The position numbers were made by a program, and so were the translations under genes. This document shows, piece by piece, positions 45,576 to 55,220 of a stretch of 64,000 bases of DNA. Origin of the DNA: Bdellovibrionaceae bacterium UBA1609 (GTDB lineage Bacteria > Bdellovibrionota > Bdellovibrionia > Bdellovibrionales > UBA1609). Positions within the stretch are counted from its first letter, which is position 1, and the number at the start of each line of letters is the position of its first letter. The DNA is taken from contig DCMZ01000010.1 of the NCBI GenBank assembly GCA_002321895.1, positions 1 to 64,000 of the forward strand, written 5' to 3'. The notes beneath the pieces are model-generated. The model saw nothing but the letters and a program-made list of their open reading frames with translations, ran no database searches and was not told the DNA's origin.

Positions 45576-46547
45576 CTAGAGTCCAGCTGACAAGATTAAA
45601 CCGTAAGAGGTTTCATCTTCATCGAAAAGAACAAATCTTCTATCGCTGTTTAGGTCTCTACTGTGCGAACCATATGCCATTACAGTAAGTGCATCAGAGG
45701 CTTTAAAGCTCAAATACAATTCCATGTAACCCAAAGTTCTATCGTTATCATCGTTGTAAGCAAAAGTATCTGGTAATACGTTACCATCTAGATCTTTACC
45801 ACCATCTCTACGGCGCTGACCATTATTGTATAGCAATTTTCTTAGATAAGTAGAGGTGCTTACTGAAAAAGAATCTGTAATGTCTGTGGATGTATCAAAA
45901 GACACAATACCGTCGAAATTATTTTGCCCATCATGATCTCTTGTGTAGCCAATGAAACGGGGGATAAAAAGTGCAGATAAATCAGTCTTTCCGATTTTTC
46001 CGATGGGTTTAATTCCATACATACGAAGAGACCACTTACCTGTTTCCTTTGAAGCATCACTAGTAGGCATATAGATACGAACCTGTGCAGAAGCGTCTTC
46101 ACCCAGAAAGCTTGCTTTGCTATTGCTATATCTCAAAACCCAATCGCCCAATCCAAACTCTTGAGAATCTTTTACTGTTCCACTACGAGTTTCTATATCT
46201 CCAGCATCTAGAGCTGTCTTATTACTTTGAGCAGCTTTTGCAAAAGAGGCATCTATGTCCGCCACTTCAAATGATTTCGGAGCAGTTTCAAAAACGGCTC
46301 TCAATTGAAGAGACTCTGTCTTATTTAACTTGTGAGTGAATCCCAAGTAGTTGTAACTCGCCACACCACTATTGTCGTTTCTATTAATATCTGCCGCATC
46401 AGCATACATTTCAGAATAGAAATTGAGCTTTAAAAGAGGCTCCTTTTTCTTAGCTTCTTCAGTTGTAGTTGATGTTGAGTTCGTCGCTGCGAGTGCGCTG
46501 GTAGACAAAAACGCCAAAGACGCCAAAGTCATTGTGATGGATTTCAT
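45576..46547 (-). CDS. Outer-membrane beta-barrel protein
   Basis: A 323-residue protein from the ATG at 46547, with GAGGGGG upstream; a longer open frame to 46622 is less plausible. Signal peptide (cleaved after ALAA), then alternating amphipathic strands ending in a GLILSAGL C-terminus, the sort recognised by the Bam machine. It shares its end motif (Asp/Asn-x-Asp/Asn-Glu-Thr-Ser/Thr-Tyr) and layout with the neighbour at 46891. Function unknown; porin-like or surface receptor are options. Confidence 0.65.
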   Translation of the reverse strand: MKSITMTLASLAFLSTSALAATNSTSTTTEEAKKKEPLLKLNFYSEMYADAADINRNDNSGVASYNYLGFTHKLNKTESLQLRAVFETAPKSFEVADIDASFAKAAQSNKTALDAGDIETRSGTVKDSQEFGLGDWVLRYSNSKASFLGEDASAQVRIYMPTSDASKETGKWSLRMYGIKPIGKIGKTDLSALFIPRFIGYTRDHDGQNNFDGIVSFDTSTDITDSFSVSTSTYLRKLLYNNGQRRRDGGKDLDGNVLPDTFAYNDDNDRTLGYMELYLSFKASDALTVMAYGSHSRDLNSDRRFVLFDEDETSYGLILSAGL

Positions 46548-46890
46548 GATTCCCCCTCTAATCCCTTTTGCGATGTCGTTAATCGATCCCCATTTGCATT
46601 TTTGATATTGATTAACTGACACCAGTTCTTAACATATCCCCCAAAGGAGCAATGTTTATACCAAAGTCTAAAGGAATTACAATATCACCCTGAAATTCCT
46701 TTAATTTTGAGTACGTGCACCAAATGGCTCGAGCTGGAGCCAATATGACTTTTAAATCTGCTGCTACGAATCAACCATTTGGGGCCACTCAGACCCCAAG
46801 CGACCTATTTGACACCGACATAAAAAAAACCGAAGTCACAGAGACTTCGGCTTCAACTACGTTAAGAAGCTTGGCTTCTATCAATATATA
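46548..46890. other. 343-bp intergenic region between two barrel genes
   Basis: No credible gene is visible; a 13-codon frame beginning near 46652 is too short to support. It holds the terminator at 46822-46850 for the downstream barrel gene, and by position must carry the promoter for the barrel gene at 45576-46547. Confidence 0.5.
46822..46850 (-). terminator. Rho-independent terminator
   Basis: CCGAAGTC pairs with GACTTCGG around ACAGA, followed on the minus strand by eight T. It ends the second barrel gene. Confidence 0.88.
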
Positions 46891-47754
46891 TTAGAGAGAA
46901 ATGGCACCAATTATAAAGTAGGTGGTTTCATTCGGGTTGAACATTTGAAATGATTCCGATGAACGGAGATCATATTCTTGAGAAATAAGCCCAATAAGAG
47001 TGATGTTATCTGAAACAGGGCTAACAAACTCTAAGTCAAAGTAGGCCCCATCATCGTTCCCGTAAGGAGATTCCCAATCCACGGGATCTTTATCCGGATC
47101 AAATTTTTGTCCTGTATTGTAGTTATAATGGGCATGTCCAAGATATGAACTAATGGATAATTTTTCGAAAGCATCGAAAGTGAGTACCATATGGTTCTTC
47201 CATTTAAGGGCCCTCTGCCCATCTTGATATTTCGTATAGGCCCACAATCGAGGATTCGTCTCTACAGCAAAACTCCAACGCTTGCTTATGGGCTTTGAAA
47301 GTCTACCGTAAAATCGGTATTGAATTTGGCCAATGCGCTGGTTGTATTCTCTAAGGGGTAAATAAAGGCGCATCTGTGTGGACGGTTTCCAGCCACCATT
47401 TAGTGCTTCATGCTTCATATTGTACCCAAATACCATATCCCCAATTTCTAAAGACTCATTGGTATAGTAATCGAAATGGAAGTATTGACGAGCCCAAACC
47501 CGGGTGTCGGGACTAATCTGATATTTGATGGCTAGATGGTTATCTGAAGAGGTTCTCGCAGAATCACCAATTTCAAGATCGGCTCCTGAAACATAGTTCT
47601 CGGTAACAAAACCAAAACTCAAGGGATCTTTAACTTGAGAGGTGGCCTGGGCCTTGGTCGTCGATTTGGAATCCGCCTTGGATTTGCTTTTAGCAGCTAA
47701 GGCAGAGTGGGAGAAAACTCCACAAATTGCCAAAATGATTAGTTTTTTTAACAT
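46891..47754 (-). CDS. Outer-membrane beta-barrel protein, paralog
   Basis: A 287-residue protein with signal peptide (cleaved after ALAA), a basic lysine/serine-rich stretch just after cleavage, and about 12 amphipathic strands. It ends FIIGAISL. Shares motifs and domain layout with the protein at 45576. The two probably arose by duplication. Function unknown. Confidence 0.65.
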   Translation of the reverse strand: MLKKLIILAICGVFSHSALAAKSKSKADSKSTTKAQATSQVKDPLSFGFVTENYVSGADLEIGDSARTSSDNHLAIKYQISPDTRVWARQYFHFDYYTNESLEIGDMVFGYNMKHEALNGGWKPSTQMRLYLPLREYNQRIGQIQYRFYGRLSKPISKRWSFAVETNPRLWAYTKYQDGQRALKWKNHMVLTFDAFEKLSISSYLGHAHYNYNTGQKFDPDKDPVDWESPYGNDDGAYFDLEFVSPVSDNITLIGLISQEYDLRSSESFQMFNPNETTYFIIGAISL

Positions 47755-47968
47755 GATTGGGCTCCTTAAATATTACGTAGTCATGTCCATAAAGAGCAAG
47801 GAGGATGCCAGATTGAGGACCTTTTCCCTGTCTCGGCACATATCAAAAAGTTACCTATAATTAGGGATTTATTGGTATATTTGATGAACTATGCTAGTTT
47901 TTTGCCGCTTTTAGGAATGTATAAATTTTAGGAATGTACAATATTTGTCAGACAACAGAATGGGAATC

Positions 47969-49966
47969 ATGAGCCGCAATAGAATCCTAATGACCACAGC
48001 CCTCCCCTACGCCAATGCCTCAATTCATTTGGGACATATTTTTGAGCATGTCCAAGCGGATATTTGGTGCCGCTTTCAAAAGATGAAGGGCAATGAGTGC
48101 GTATTTGTATGTGCCGACGACACCCACGGCACTCCTGTTATGATCAGTGCGCAAAATAGAGGTATCACTCCAGAGAAACTCATTGAAGATATCCAAAAAG
48201 AGCATTTTGCCGATCTCACGGGATTTGAGGTGGAATATGACAACTACTACACCACCCACTCACAAGAGAGTACTGAATTAGCTCAATCGTTTTTCAAAGC
48301 AATGAAAGCCGAAGGCTATATTTCTGAAAAGAAGATTGAACAAGCCTACTGCGAACATGACAAAATGTTTTTGCCAGATCGATTCGTAAAAGGCACCTGC
48401 CCCAACTGTGGAGCTGAAGATCAATACGGAGATAACTGTGAAGTCTGTGCGGCCACATACACTCCAGATGAAGTGAAAGATCCATTTTGCGTACTTTGTA
48501 AAAATAAACCTATTTCAAAAGAAAGCCTTCATCTGTTCTTTGAACTCAATCATTTTAAAGATTTCTTACAAAACTGGATAGGTGGTCATACCCAGAAAGA
48601 AGTTACCAATAAGATGATGGAGTGGTTTGAAGAGGACCTACGGAGTTGGGATATTTCAAGAGATGCTCCCTATTTTGGGATCCCTATTCCCGGCTACGAA
48701 GGCAAATATTTTTACGTTTGGCTAGATGCCCCGATCGGATACATTAGTGCCACTAAAAATTGGGCCGATAAAAATAATAAAAATTTTCTGGATTATTGGA
48801 AAAACGAAGACTGTGAAATTCACCACTTCATCGGAAAAGACATTACCTATTTTCACACTCTGTTTTGGCCGGCCATGCTTAAAGCCGCCGACTACAATAC
48901 ACCTGAGTTCGTTCATGTTCATGGGTTTATAAATGTAAATGGCGAAAAAATGAGTAAATCTAAAGGCACTTTCATTAATGCGAGAACGTATCTTAATCAT
49001 GCTGACCCTATGTATCTTCGTTACTATTACGCCAGCAAAACCAGCCCCACCTCCGATGACATTGACTTGAACATGGATGACTTTGTCGGCCGAGTGAATG
49101 CCGAACTCATAGGTAAAATCACTAATTTGGCGAGTCGTGGTGTCCAAATGCTTCACAAAAAGTTGGATGGCAAAACTTCCGTGATGGACCCCGATGGTGA
49201 AAAAGTATTTAATATCTCCATTGCTGCTCAAGATAGAATTTCAGAATATTTTGACCAGAGAGAGTTTTCCAAAGCCATGCAGGAAATTAGATCCATTGCT
49301 GAAGATGCCAACAAATACTTTGATGAAAAAGCTCCATGGAAAACTATTAAGGAGCAACCTGAAGAAACACGTAAAGTACTAACAAGTGTAATTAACATTT
49401 ATAAAAATATTTTGATCTATCTTAAGCCCGTACTTCCTGAGTATTCCAAAAAAGCGGAGCAGATCCTCAACCTAGGGTCTTTAAGCTGGAGTGATCTGGA
49501 AAAAACATTGGTCGAGCATCCCATCAATGAATATGTACACTTAGCGACTCGTATTGATCCAGATCAAGTGAATAAGATGATCGAAGAAGAAAAGAAAAAC
49601 GCTCCGACAAAACCTGATACCAAAATATCGAAAGGATTACCCTTGATTGAATTTGATGATTTTATGAAAGTAGACCTAAAAACAGCAAAGGTGATTGAGT
49701 GCAATGAAGTGGAAGGCGCTGACAAGCTCCTTCAAATCACTGCAGATGTGGGTGATGGTGAGACCAAAAATATTTTTGCCGGAATCAAATCCTCATATAG
49801 TCCAGATCAACTCTTAGGAAAAACAGTTGTCATTGTTAACAACCTAAAGCCTAGGAAGATGAAGTTTGGCACCTCTGAAGCTATGATTTTAGCTGTAGAT
49901 ACCGGGAATGGACTTTCAATAGTTGAACCCGAAAAACAGGCTAAGCCTGGGGTACGAGTGAAGTAA
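47969..49966 (+). CDS. metG: Methionyl-tRNA synthetase
   Basis: A 665-residue enzyme. Start at 47969 (MSRNRIL) with GGGA before it. HLGH of the HIGH motif near residue 23, zinc cysteines (CPNC and CEVC), KMSKS at residues 327-331 and a C-terminal OB-fold tRNA-binding domain are all present. It charges tRNA-Met. It directly abuts the next gene, with no gap. Confidence 0.97.
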   Translation: MSRNRILMTTALPYANASIHLGHIFEHVQADIWCRFQKMKGNECVFVCADDTHGTPVMISAQNRGITPEKLIEDIQKEHFADLTGFEVEYDNYYTTHSQESTELAQSFFKAMKAEGYISEKKIEQAYCEHDKMFLPDRFVKGTCPNCGAEDQYGDNCEVCAATYTPDEVKDPFCVLCKNKPISKESLHLFFELNHFKDFLQNWIGGHTQKEVTNKMMEWFEEDLRSWDISRDAPYFGIPIPGYEGKYFYVWLDAPIGYISATKNWADKNNKNFLDYWKNEDCEIHHFIGKDITYFHTLFWPAMLKAADYNTPEFVHVHGFINVNGEKMSKSKGTFINARTYLNHADPMYLRYYYASKTSPTSDDIDLNMDDFVGRVNAELIGKITNLASRGVQMLHKKLDGKTSVMDPDGEKVFNISIAAQDRISEYFDQREFSKAMQEIRSIAEDANKYFDEKAPWKTIKEQPEETRKVLTSVINIYKNILIYLKPVLPEYSKKAEQILNLGSLSWSDLEKTLVEHPINEYVHLATRIDPDQVNKMIEEEKKNAPTKPDTKISKGLPLIEFDDFMKVDLKTAKVIECNEVEGADKLLQITADVGDGETKNIFAGIKSSYSPDQLLGKTVVIVNNLKPRKMKFGTSEAMILAVDTGNGLSIVEPEKQAKPGVRVK

Positions 49967-50725
49967 ATGCAGATTCTGAATTCCATTGAAAATGCATTTA
50001 GACTGGGAAAGAGTTTAGAAGCTCGTTGGCCAGTTGAAAGGGACTCTGCTCTTTCTAATGAGTTTCATGCAATGGTTTCAGACATCTCTCAAAATAAAAG
50101 ATCAAAAGAATTTTACCTAGATCGACTTAATCAACAGCTCGATGGAAACTGGGGACGGGAACAGCTGGTATCTATTAATGTCGCACTAGAAAGAGCTATG
50201 AACTCAGATACGGCTGAACATTCTTTCCTAGTGGACCATAAAGATCATCTAGATAGAGAAAGAACCACCTTTCCTCTCACCTTTGTTCTGCACAATATTC
50301 GCTCTTCTTTTAATGTAGGTTCTGTATTTAGAACGGCTGAGGCTATGGGTGCTGAAAAAATTGTTCTTAGTGGTTATACAAGCACTCCTGAAAATCAAAA
50401 GACTAAAAAAACAACTATGAATGCCCATGAGTACATTCCATGGACTCAACAAAATGATATTCAATCCGTTATTACAGCCTATAGAGAGCAAAACTATAAA
50501 ATTTATGCCTTGGAAACTGCGGAGCCTAACATTCCCATTTCGGAAGGCAATCTCACTGGAAATACATTAGTAATCTTAGGTAATGAACGCTTTGGACTCG
50601 ATGATTCCGTATTAACTCAATGTGATGCTGTGATTCGAATCCCTTTAATGGGAGTTAAAAACTCCTTAAACGTAGCCAATGCGGCTTCCATGGTGATGTA
50701 TGAGTATGTCAGACGAGTCCTTTAA
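49967..50725 (+). CDS. SpoU/TrmH-family RNA 2'-O-methyltransferase
   Basis: A 252-residue protein whose ATG immediately follows the metG stop. The C-terminal SPOUT domain has NIRSSFNVGSVFRTAEA, VILGNERFGL and the IPLMGVKNSLNVANA motif, which bind S-adenosylmethionine. It methylates ribose in tRNA or rRNA; the position cannot be read. The N-terminal 85 residues are helical and specific to this group. Confidence 0.87.
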   Translation: MQILNSIENAFRLGKSLEARWPVERDSALSNEFHAMVSDISQNKRSKEFYLDRLNQQLDGNWGREQLVSINVALERAMNSDTAEHSFLVDHKDHLDRERTTFPLTFVLHNIRSSFNVGSVFRTAEAMGAEKIVLSGYTSTPENQKTKKTTMNAHEYIPWTQQNDIQSVITAYREQNYKIYALETAEPNIPISEGNLTGNTLVILGNERFGLDDSVLTQCDAVIRIPLMGVKNSLNVANAASMVMYEYVRRVL

Positions 50726-51488
50726 TATAGTACCTATTGGTTATTTTCACTGTGATTCGCAGTACCCTGCTGAAGTCCCCCGCCAACCCAGTTGGGGCAA
50801 CAACAAGGGGTATATTGAGATCAAGCCCGAGTTCCAAGATAAGCGCCTTTGGCATCAATTAGATGGATTTTCTCATATCTGGGTTCAATTTATTTTTCAC
50901 AAAAACACCCATTGGAAGCCAATGACCCAGCCTCCTTATTTTGAAGCTGAAAAAGTCGGTACATGGGCCAGCCGGTCACCCTATCGCCCCAACCGTTTAG
51001 GTATGAGTTGCCTTCCTTTACTTAAAATCAATAATAATAAGATTTTCGTAGAACAACATGATTTGCTAAATGGAACGCCTATCATTGATATAAAACCTTA
51101 TGTTACCCAAACGGATGCCTTTCCGGATGCTAGAATGGGTTGGCTACAAAATATGGATCGAGAGCAATACGATGTTAGAATTCAACCCAGTGCCACGGCA
51201 AAGCTCACATGGTTGAAGCAAAACTCTTCTATTGATTTTGCTGGATTTATCCATACTCAACTCTCCCATCAACCCGATGATGTGAGATACAAACGAATAA
51301 AAAAATGTGTTGAAAATGAAAACCTTGTTATTAGTCACCGAACATGGAGAATCGAGTATCAAATTCAAGATAGGAAGGTAGAAATTTTAGATATCTCCTC
51401 GGGATATACTTCTCAACAACTCTCGGAACAGGAAGATCCAATCGGAGACAAGGATTTACATCGGAAGTTTTTACAAGCTGAACTCTAA
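50700..51488 (+). CDS. trmO: TrmO-like tRNA m6t6A37 methyltransferase
   Basis: A 262-residue protein of the TsaA/TrmO (YaeB) family. VPIGYFHCD near the N-terminus, DGFSHIWVQFIFH, TWASRSPYRPNRLGMSCLPLL and GTPIIDIKPYV are the conserved motifs. TrmO N6-methylates t6A37 in tRNA-Thr. It overlaps the previous methyltransferase by 26 bp, so metG, the SpoU enzyme and trmO form a translation-related operon. Starts at 50700 and 50706 are both possible. Confidence 0.88.
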   Translation: MSMSDESFNIVPIGYFHCDSQYPAEVPRQPSWGNNKGYIEIKPEFQDKRLWHQLDGFSHIWVQFIFHKNTHWKPMTQPPYFEAEKVGTWASRSPYRPNRLGMSCLPLLKINNNKIFVEQHDLLNGTPIIDIKPYVTQTDAFPDARMGWLQNMDREQYDVRIQPSATAKLTWLKQNSSIDFAGFIHTQLSHQPDDVRYKRIKKCVENENLVISHRTWRIEYQIQDRKVEILDISSGYTSQQLSEQEDPIGDKDLHRKFLQAEL

Positions 51489-51748
51489 AAAGCCATTCAT
51501 TTAAGGGTAAGACGCCCTACTATAAGCATACCTTATGTCTCCCACTTCCATATAATTCTAAGGGCTGTAATTTTTAGATGAGGAACATTAAATATGGCTC
51601 ACCGTGCAAAAATTCGATAAAACGTCCCCACTATGAAAGCAAATAATTTGTCTCTAAAGAATCGGAATGATCGGAATCGGCTTAAACGCTAATTCACCGA
51701 TCCTATGAAATATTTTTCGATTCCATTCAAAATCAAAGAGAGAGACAA

Positions 51749-52855
51749 ATGAGCCATCAAATCCTAGAGAGAATAAAAACTGTAGCAGCCATCGTAACCT
51801 GGTTATTATTTTTTCTAACCAGCTCGTTCACCTGGGCACAGCCCATGGCATGCATCTCTCTGTTTACCAACACCCATTCTTTAAATTTTGACTCAAGCAC
51901 TCTTGAACCCAACACCCCCTCCGCCATCGAAGGACGTATCCAGTCCCTCCAAAAAGAAATAAAAGACGACCCTACAGTCTATTCGAATTTAGAAGTCATT
52001 CCAGATAGTCAGCTACAAACCCTGAGAGTCAAAGCAATCTCTTCGGAATTTGCCGCCGACACAGGCCTACGCCCCGGTACGGAAGCATTCCTTCTCTTTA
52101 TGCCTGGAATCGGTGGTGAAAATAGCTATCTCACCTCCGTCTTAAGCAGCATAGGCTCCTACAATAAAAACAAACTCTCATCCACATTGAAAAAAGTGAA
52201 CCAAAAGGGATTGTTAGTAAAAACCACAGCCGAAGGATTAGAGCTTCCTGGACGTACAGGAGCTATTGATCCCAACCAAGTGGCTACGATAAAAGACTTT
52301 GTGGCATGGTATGAAGCCATTCTCTTGCAAATCAAGAGTGAAATCGGACCAGACACTCCTATCGTTCTTGTAGGGCGAAGTGGATCCGGATCCTTTTCAT
52401 GGATCGTTCAAAGTATGCTCAACAAAAAGTATGGAAAAGGATTTGTTGGGGGATCTGTTGCCATTAACCCCGTTCTGACGGATACACGCACACTACCCGA
52501 CTCTGAAAAGGCTTTGGAAATGAGTGACGCTCAATCCACTGATCACTCCTTTGTTTTTAAGGAACTCGACCGCTGGTCTTATGCGCTGTATTGGGAAGCC
52601 GCTCGTTCTAAAGAAATATTAGATTTAGCTAATGACGGAAATTTTATGCTGGTCATGCTATCTAAGGGCGATGATCAAATCCTCAAGTCTGAGGTGGGTA
52701 TCTATAAAGATATTGCTAAAACTAATGAAAATTTTGTCCTCAGAGAGTTCGATACCGACAAACATGATATTATACGCTTTGCCAGTGATAACGTAAGACT
52801 AGAGGCCAATTTGGAGCTATTCTCCTTTTTGGGACGGGTAATTGAAGGTAATTAA
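51749..52855 (+). CDS. Secreted serine hydrolase (alpha/beta type), tandem paralog 1
   Basis: A 368-residue protein with a signal peptide cleaved near TWAQ. The core has an oxyanion-type strand LLFMPGIGGENS, a nucleophile elbow VGRSGSG (Ser211), an Asp (Asp308/309, in SKGDDQ) and a late His (His339, in DKHDI). Together these give an alpha/beta-hydrolase triad in the usual order, but I do not know the family. Its stop overlaps the next start by one base. Substrate unknown. Confidence 0.65.
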   Translation: MSHQILERIKTVAAIVTWLLFFLTSSFTWAQPMACISLFTNTHSLNFDSSTLEPNTPSAIEGRIQSLQKEIKDDPTVYSNLEVIPDSQLQTLRVKAISSEFAADTGLRPGTEAFLLFMPGIGGENSYLTSVLSSIGSYNKNKLSSTLKKVNQKGLLVKTTAEGLELPGRTGAIDPNQVATIKDFVAWYEAILLQIKSEIGPDTPIVLVGRSGSGSFSWIVQSMLNKKYGKGFVGGSVAINPVLTDTRTLPDSEKALEMSDAQSTDHSFVFKELDRWSYALYWEAARSKEILDLANDGNFMLVMLSKGDDQILKSEVGIYKDIAKTNENFVLREFDTDKHDIIRFASDNVRLEANLELFSFLGRVIEGN

Positions 52856-54153
52856 TGATCGAACACCGGTGGATGATTGTTTTAGTTCTTATACTGAGTT
52901 CTCAGGCTCAAGCCGCCAAAGTCCTGCATGGCTCATGCATTGCTCTATTCCAACGCCAAGAAATTATAGATTATGGCCGTAAACTGTACCGCCTCACTGA
53001 AGAGGGTTATGATCGAAACAAATTTGAGCCTAATACAGAGGAATTCATTCGTAGTGTGAGAATTCCTGAGCTGAAAAAGAACGCCAAACAGAACGGTGAT
53101 TCAACTGATGCTTTTTATGAAGCCTTTGGAGGTAAAGATAAATTTCTCCATTTGGGAGTGAATCGAGAACTAACCCATGGGAAAAGAATCCGCGAAGATT
53201 CGGAAGCTGTTTTTGTATTTATGCCAGGACAAGGTGGAGAAAACAGCAACGTAAATTCTGTTCTTCGGATTGTGAGTGCTATAAATTCTAGAAAAGTGAA
53301 TTATAAGCGAAGTGTTCATGGAAAAATAAGAGAACGCATCAATAAGAATGGTGAAAGAATACCTCTTCGATACGAAAAAGACCCCAATGACCCTAGCAAA
53401 AAAATATCCATTTATTCAGAACCTCTATTTAAAGATGAAAATGGAAAAGATGTTTACGCCGTAGATCCTAAGAACGGTGAGCCATTGATTTACTTTAATG
53501 CCACAGCTGAAGCCATAGAAATGCCTGGTCGAGCGGGAGCTAAATCGACTTGGGAATTAGAAACCTTTGAACAGACTTTGGAATACTATGCCTCCTATTT
53601 TAAAGCTCTAAAAGAAGATGCGGGTGACCTCCCCATATTCTTAGTGGGTAGAAGTTCATCCGCGATGATGGCAGCGGTTTTTCAAATGGAAATCAATCGG
53701 ATGCTGGGATATGAAGTCATCAGTGCATCTGCATCAATAAGCCCCATGTATCCCTCCAAAGAAACACTTCCCCATAATAAGTATTCTACCTCTGTATATG
53801 ACAAAAAGCTCTATGAAGAATTCGGCCCAAATGTCATTAATGAAGAAATTTATAAATGGGCTTTTAAATCTCACGAGGAAATAGACCAGATGGGCATCAC
53901 GTCTAGTATGAGTGACCCCAAAGAGCCTTCCAAAATGTTGTTTATGAGTGCTACGCGTGATCCCGAAGTCACTGATATTGATAGAGTGTATTTAAATGAT
54001 GTGGCCAACTCTTCGCCACTTAAAAAACACGTGGCCTTTAAAGATAAGGAAGACCATGACATCCTTCAGACTGAGGACACCCAACTGCGAGCGCAAGCCT
54101 ATTACGCTCTCTACAGCTACCTTCGTCAGTTTATAAAATCCGGTGAAGACTAA
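52855..54153 (+). CDS. Secreted serine hydrolase (alpha/beta type), tandem paralog 2
   Basis: A 432-residue protein with a signal peptide (cleaved after AQAA). The same signature as its upstream neighbour: FVFMPGQGGENS, VGRSSSA (Ser267), an Asp in SATRDP (369) and His401 in EDHDI. An 80-residue insertion between the first two motifs makes it longer. The pair overlap by one base, so it is one transcription-translation unit. Family unrecognised; duplicated enzyme likely. Confidence 0.65.
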   Translation: MIEHRWMIVLVLILSSQAQAAKVLHGSCIALFQRQEIIDYGRKLYRLTEEGYDRNKFEPNTEEFIRSVRIPELKKNAKQNGDSTDAFYEAFGGKDKFLHLGVNRELTHGKRIREDSEAVFVFMPGQGGENSNVNSVLRIVSAINSRKVNYKRSVHGKIRERINKNGERIPLRYEKDPNDPSKKISIYSEPLFKDENGKDVYAVDPKNGEPLIYFNATAEAIEMPGRAGAKSTWELETFEQTLEYYASYFKALKEDAGDLPIFLVGRSSSAMMAAVFQMEINRMLGYEVISASASISPMYPSKETLPHNKYSTSVYDKKLYEEFGPNVINEEIYKWAFKSHEEIDQMGITSSMSDPKEPSKMLFMSATRDPEVTDIDRVYLNDVANSSPLKKHVAFKDKEDHDILQTEDTQLRAQAYYALYSYLRQFIKSGED

Positions 54154-54389
54154 TTGGCCTGTTGGCTTCTGAGTTCTTGATTTTCAGCGTCCAATTTTCT
54201 GATAATCTCTACCAAACTAGGTATTTGAGCGGCTAATGTTAAGCACATTTCTACGCGCTTTTGATCCACTTTGATTTGACCGTCATCCGATGTTTGCATT
54301 TTTATAGACTGCAAAAACTCCTCAACGTTGGGTCCTATGATTTTAGCCTGTTCTACTGTTAGTGGCTGTGGGTCTAGTATATGTTCCAT
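54150..54389 (-). CDS. Small helical protein, unknown
   Basis: A 79-residue acidic protein ending in a probable coiled coil (residues 55-78). No signal peptide and no family; it may be cytoplasmic. It overlaps the end of the convergent hydrolase gene by four bases. Modest coding confidence. Confidence 0.45.
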   Translation of the reverse strand: MEHILDPQPLTVEQAKIIGPNVEEFLQSIKMQTSDDGQIKVDQKRVEMCLTLAAQIPSLVEIIRKLDAENQELRSQQAN

Positions 54390-54510
54390 TTGTTATTCCT
54401 CTGAAAACGTAGTTTCATCGTTATAGGATCATGCCTACCAATTACCAGTAACTTGTGCAACTGCGTCAATAGGTCATCATGAAATTATAACATGAATGGA
54501 GGGTTGATTT

Positions 54511-54530
54511 ATTGCCGCTCCGGTGGCAAT
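54511..54530. repeat. Inverted repeat upstream of tRNA-Val
   Basis: ATTGCC at 54511-54516 and GGCAAT at 54525-54530 form a 6-bp dyad with an 8-base loop, followed by TTTTAG. It could be a weak terminator, a regulator site or promoter-associated structure. Confidence 0.3.
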
Positions 54531-54549
54531 TTTAGCCTCTCACACCTAT

Positions 54550-54626
54550 AGACTCGTAGCTCAGTTGGTTAGAGCGCCACCTTGACATGGTGGAGGTCGC
54601 CGGTTCAAATCCAGTCGAGTCTACCA
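54550..54626 (+). tRNA. tRNA-Val (anticodon GAC)
   Basis: A 77-nt cloverleaf. Acceptor AGACTCG pairs with CGAGTCT; D-arm GCTC/GAGC; anticodon stem CCACC/GGTGG with loop TTGACAT, anticodon GAC (valine, reading GUC and GUU); T-loop TTCAAAT; encoded CCA. The acceptor opens with an A-U pair, and the T-stem has one C-A mismatch (positions 51-63), both unusual. Confidence 0.93.
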
Positions 54627-54637
54627 ATTTCATCGGG

Positions 54638-55054
54638 GTGCCATTGTCCCAGCTTAGTTCAAACAACAAAATTGTCTTTTTTGACGGGGTTTGCAATCTA
54701 TGCAATGGGTCCGTTGATTTTCTCATCAGGAAGGATAACAGGAGAATCCTTAAATATAGCCCATTGCAGGGAAAAGAAATTAAAAAGCACAACGTCTCTC
54801 TGAATCAAGAAGATCTGAACACGCTGTACTACTACGATGGGCAACATCTCTTAGAAAAATCTGCGGCATGGACAGAGCTTTTAAAGGTTATAGGTGGCCC
54901 ATGGAAAGCCATAGGAATTCTATGCTCCTTGCTCCCTAAAACACTTTTAGACTGGCTGTATGATAGAGTGGCTACATCCAGATACGCTATATTTGGAAAG
55001 CGCGAGACCTGCCGCCTACCCACTCCAGAAGAGCGAGAACTCTTCCTAGATTGA
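54638..55054 (+). CDS. DCC-family thiol-disulfide oxidoreductase-like protein (DUF393)
   Basis: About 138 residues. The N-terminal DGVCNLCNG (DxxCxxC) motif and hydrophobic SVDFLIRKD stretch define the DCC family. The start is a GTG at 54638 or TTG at 54644, immediately after the tRNA; an in-frame ATG lies inside the tRNA and is not credible. This gene therefore lies on a tRNA-led transcript. Confidence 0.8.
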   Translation: MPLSQLSSNNKIVFFDGVCNLCNGSVDFLIRKDNRRILKYSPLQGKEIKKHNVSLNQEDLNTLYYYDGQHLLEKSAAWTELLKVIGGPWKAIGILCSLLPKTLLDWLYDRVATSRYAIFGKRETCRLPTPEERELFLD

Positions 55055-55220
55055 TTTTCTAAAGAAGCCCCTGGCACACCTAATAGCTGCCAATTTAGGC
55101 AACAATCAGAGTAATTTTTTCTACTTCCTTTTCCCCAAATGAACTGAGCCGAAATAGAGTCAATGTCAGGTTGGCCCTGGCATTGCTTTGGTTATTGTCG
55201 AATAAAAAAGGGAGTGCCCC

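Noticed and set aside
46650..46695. Thirteen-codon frame after AAAGGAGCA
   Set aside because: Too short to support as a gene without expression or conservation data.
48722..49231. Long antisense frame across metG
   Set aside because: Entirely inside metG on the other strand, no binding site, no signal or domain; coding evidence is with metG.
54532..54792. Minus-strand frame across the tRNA and DCC gene
   Set aside because: Overlaps a tRNA and a conserved gene; composition is noise.
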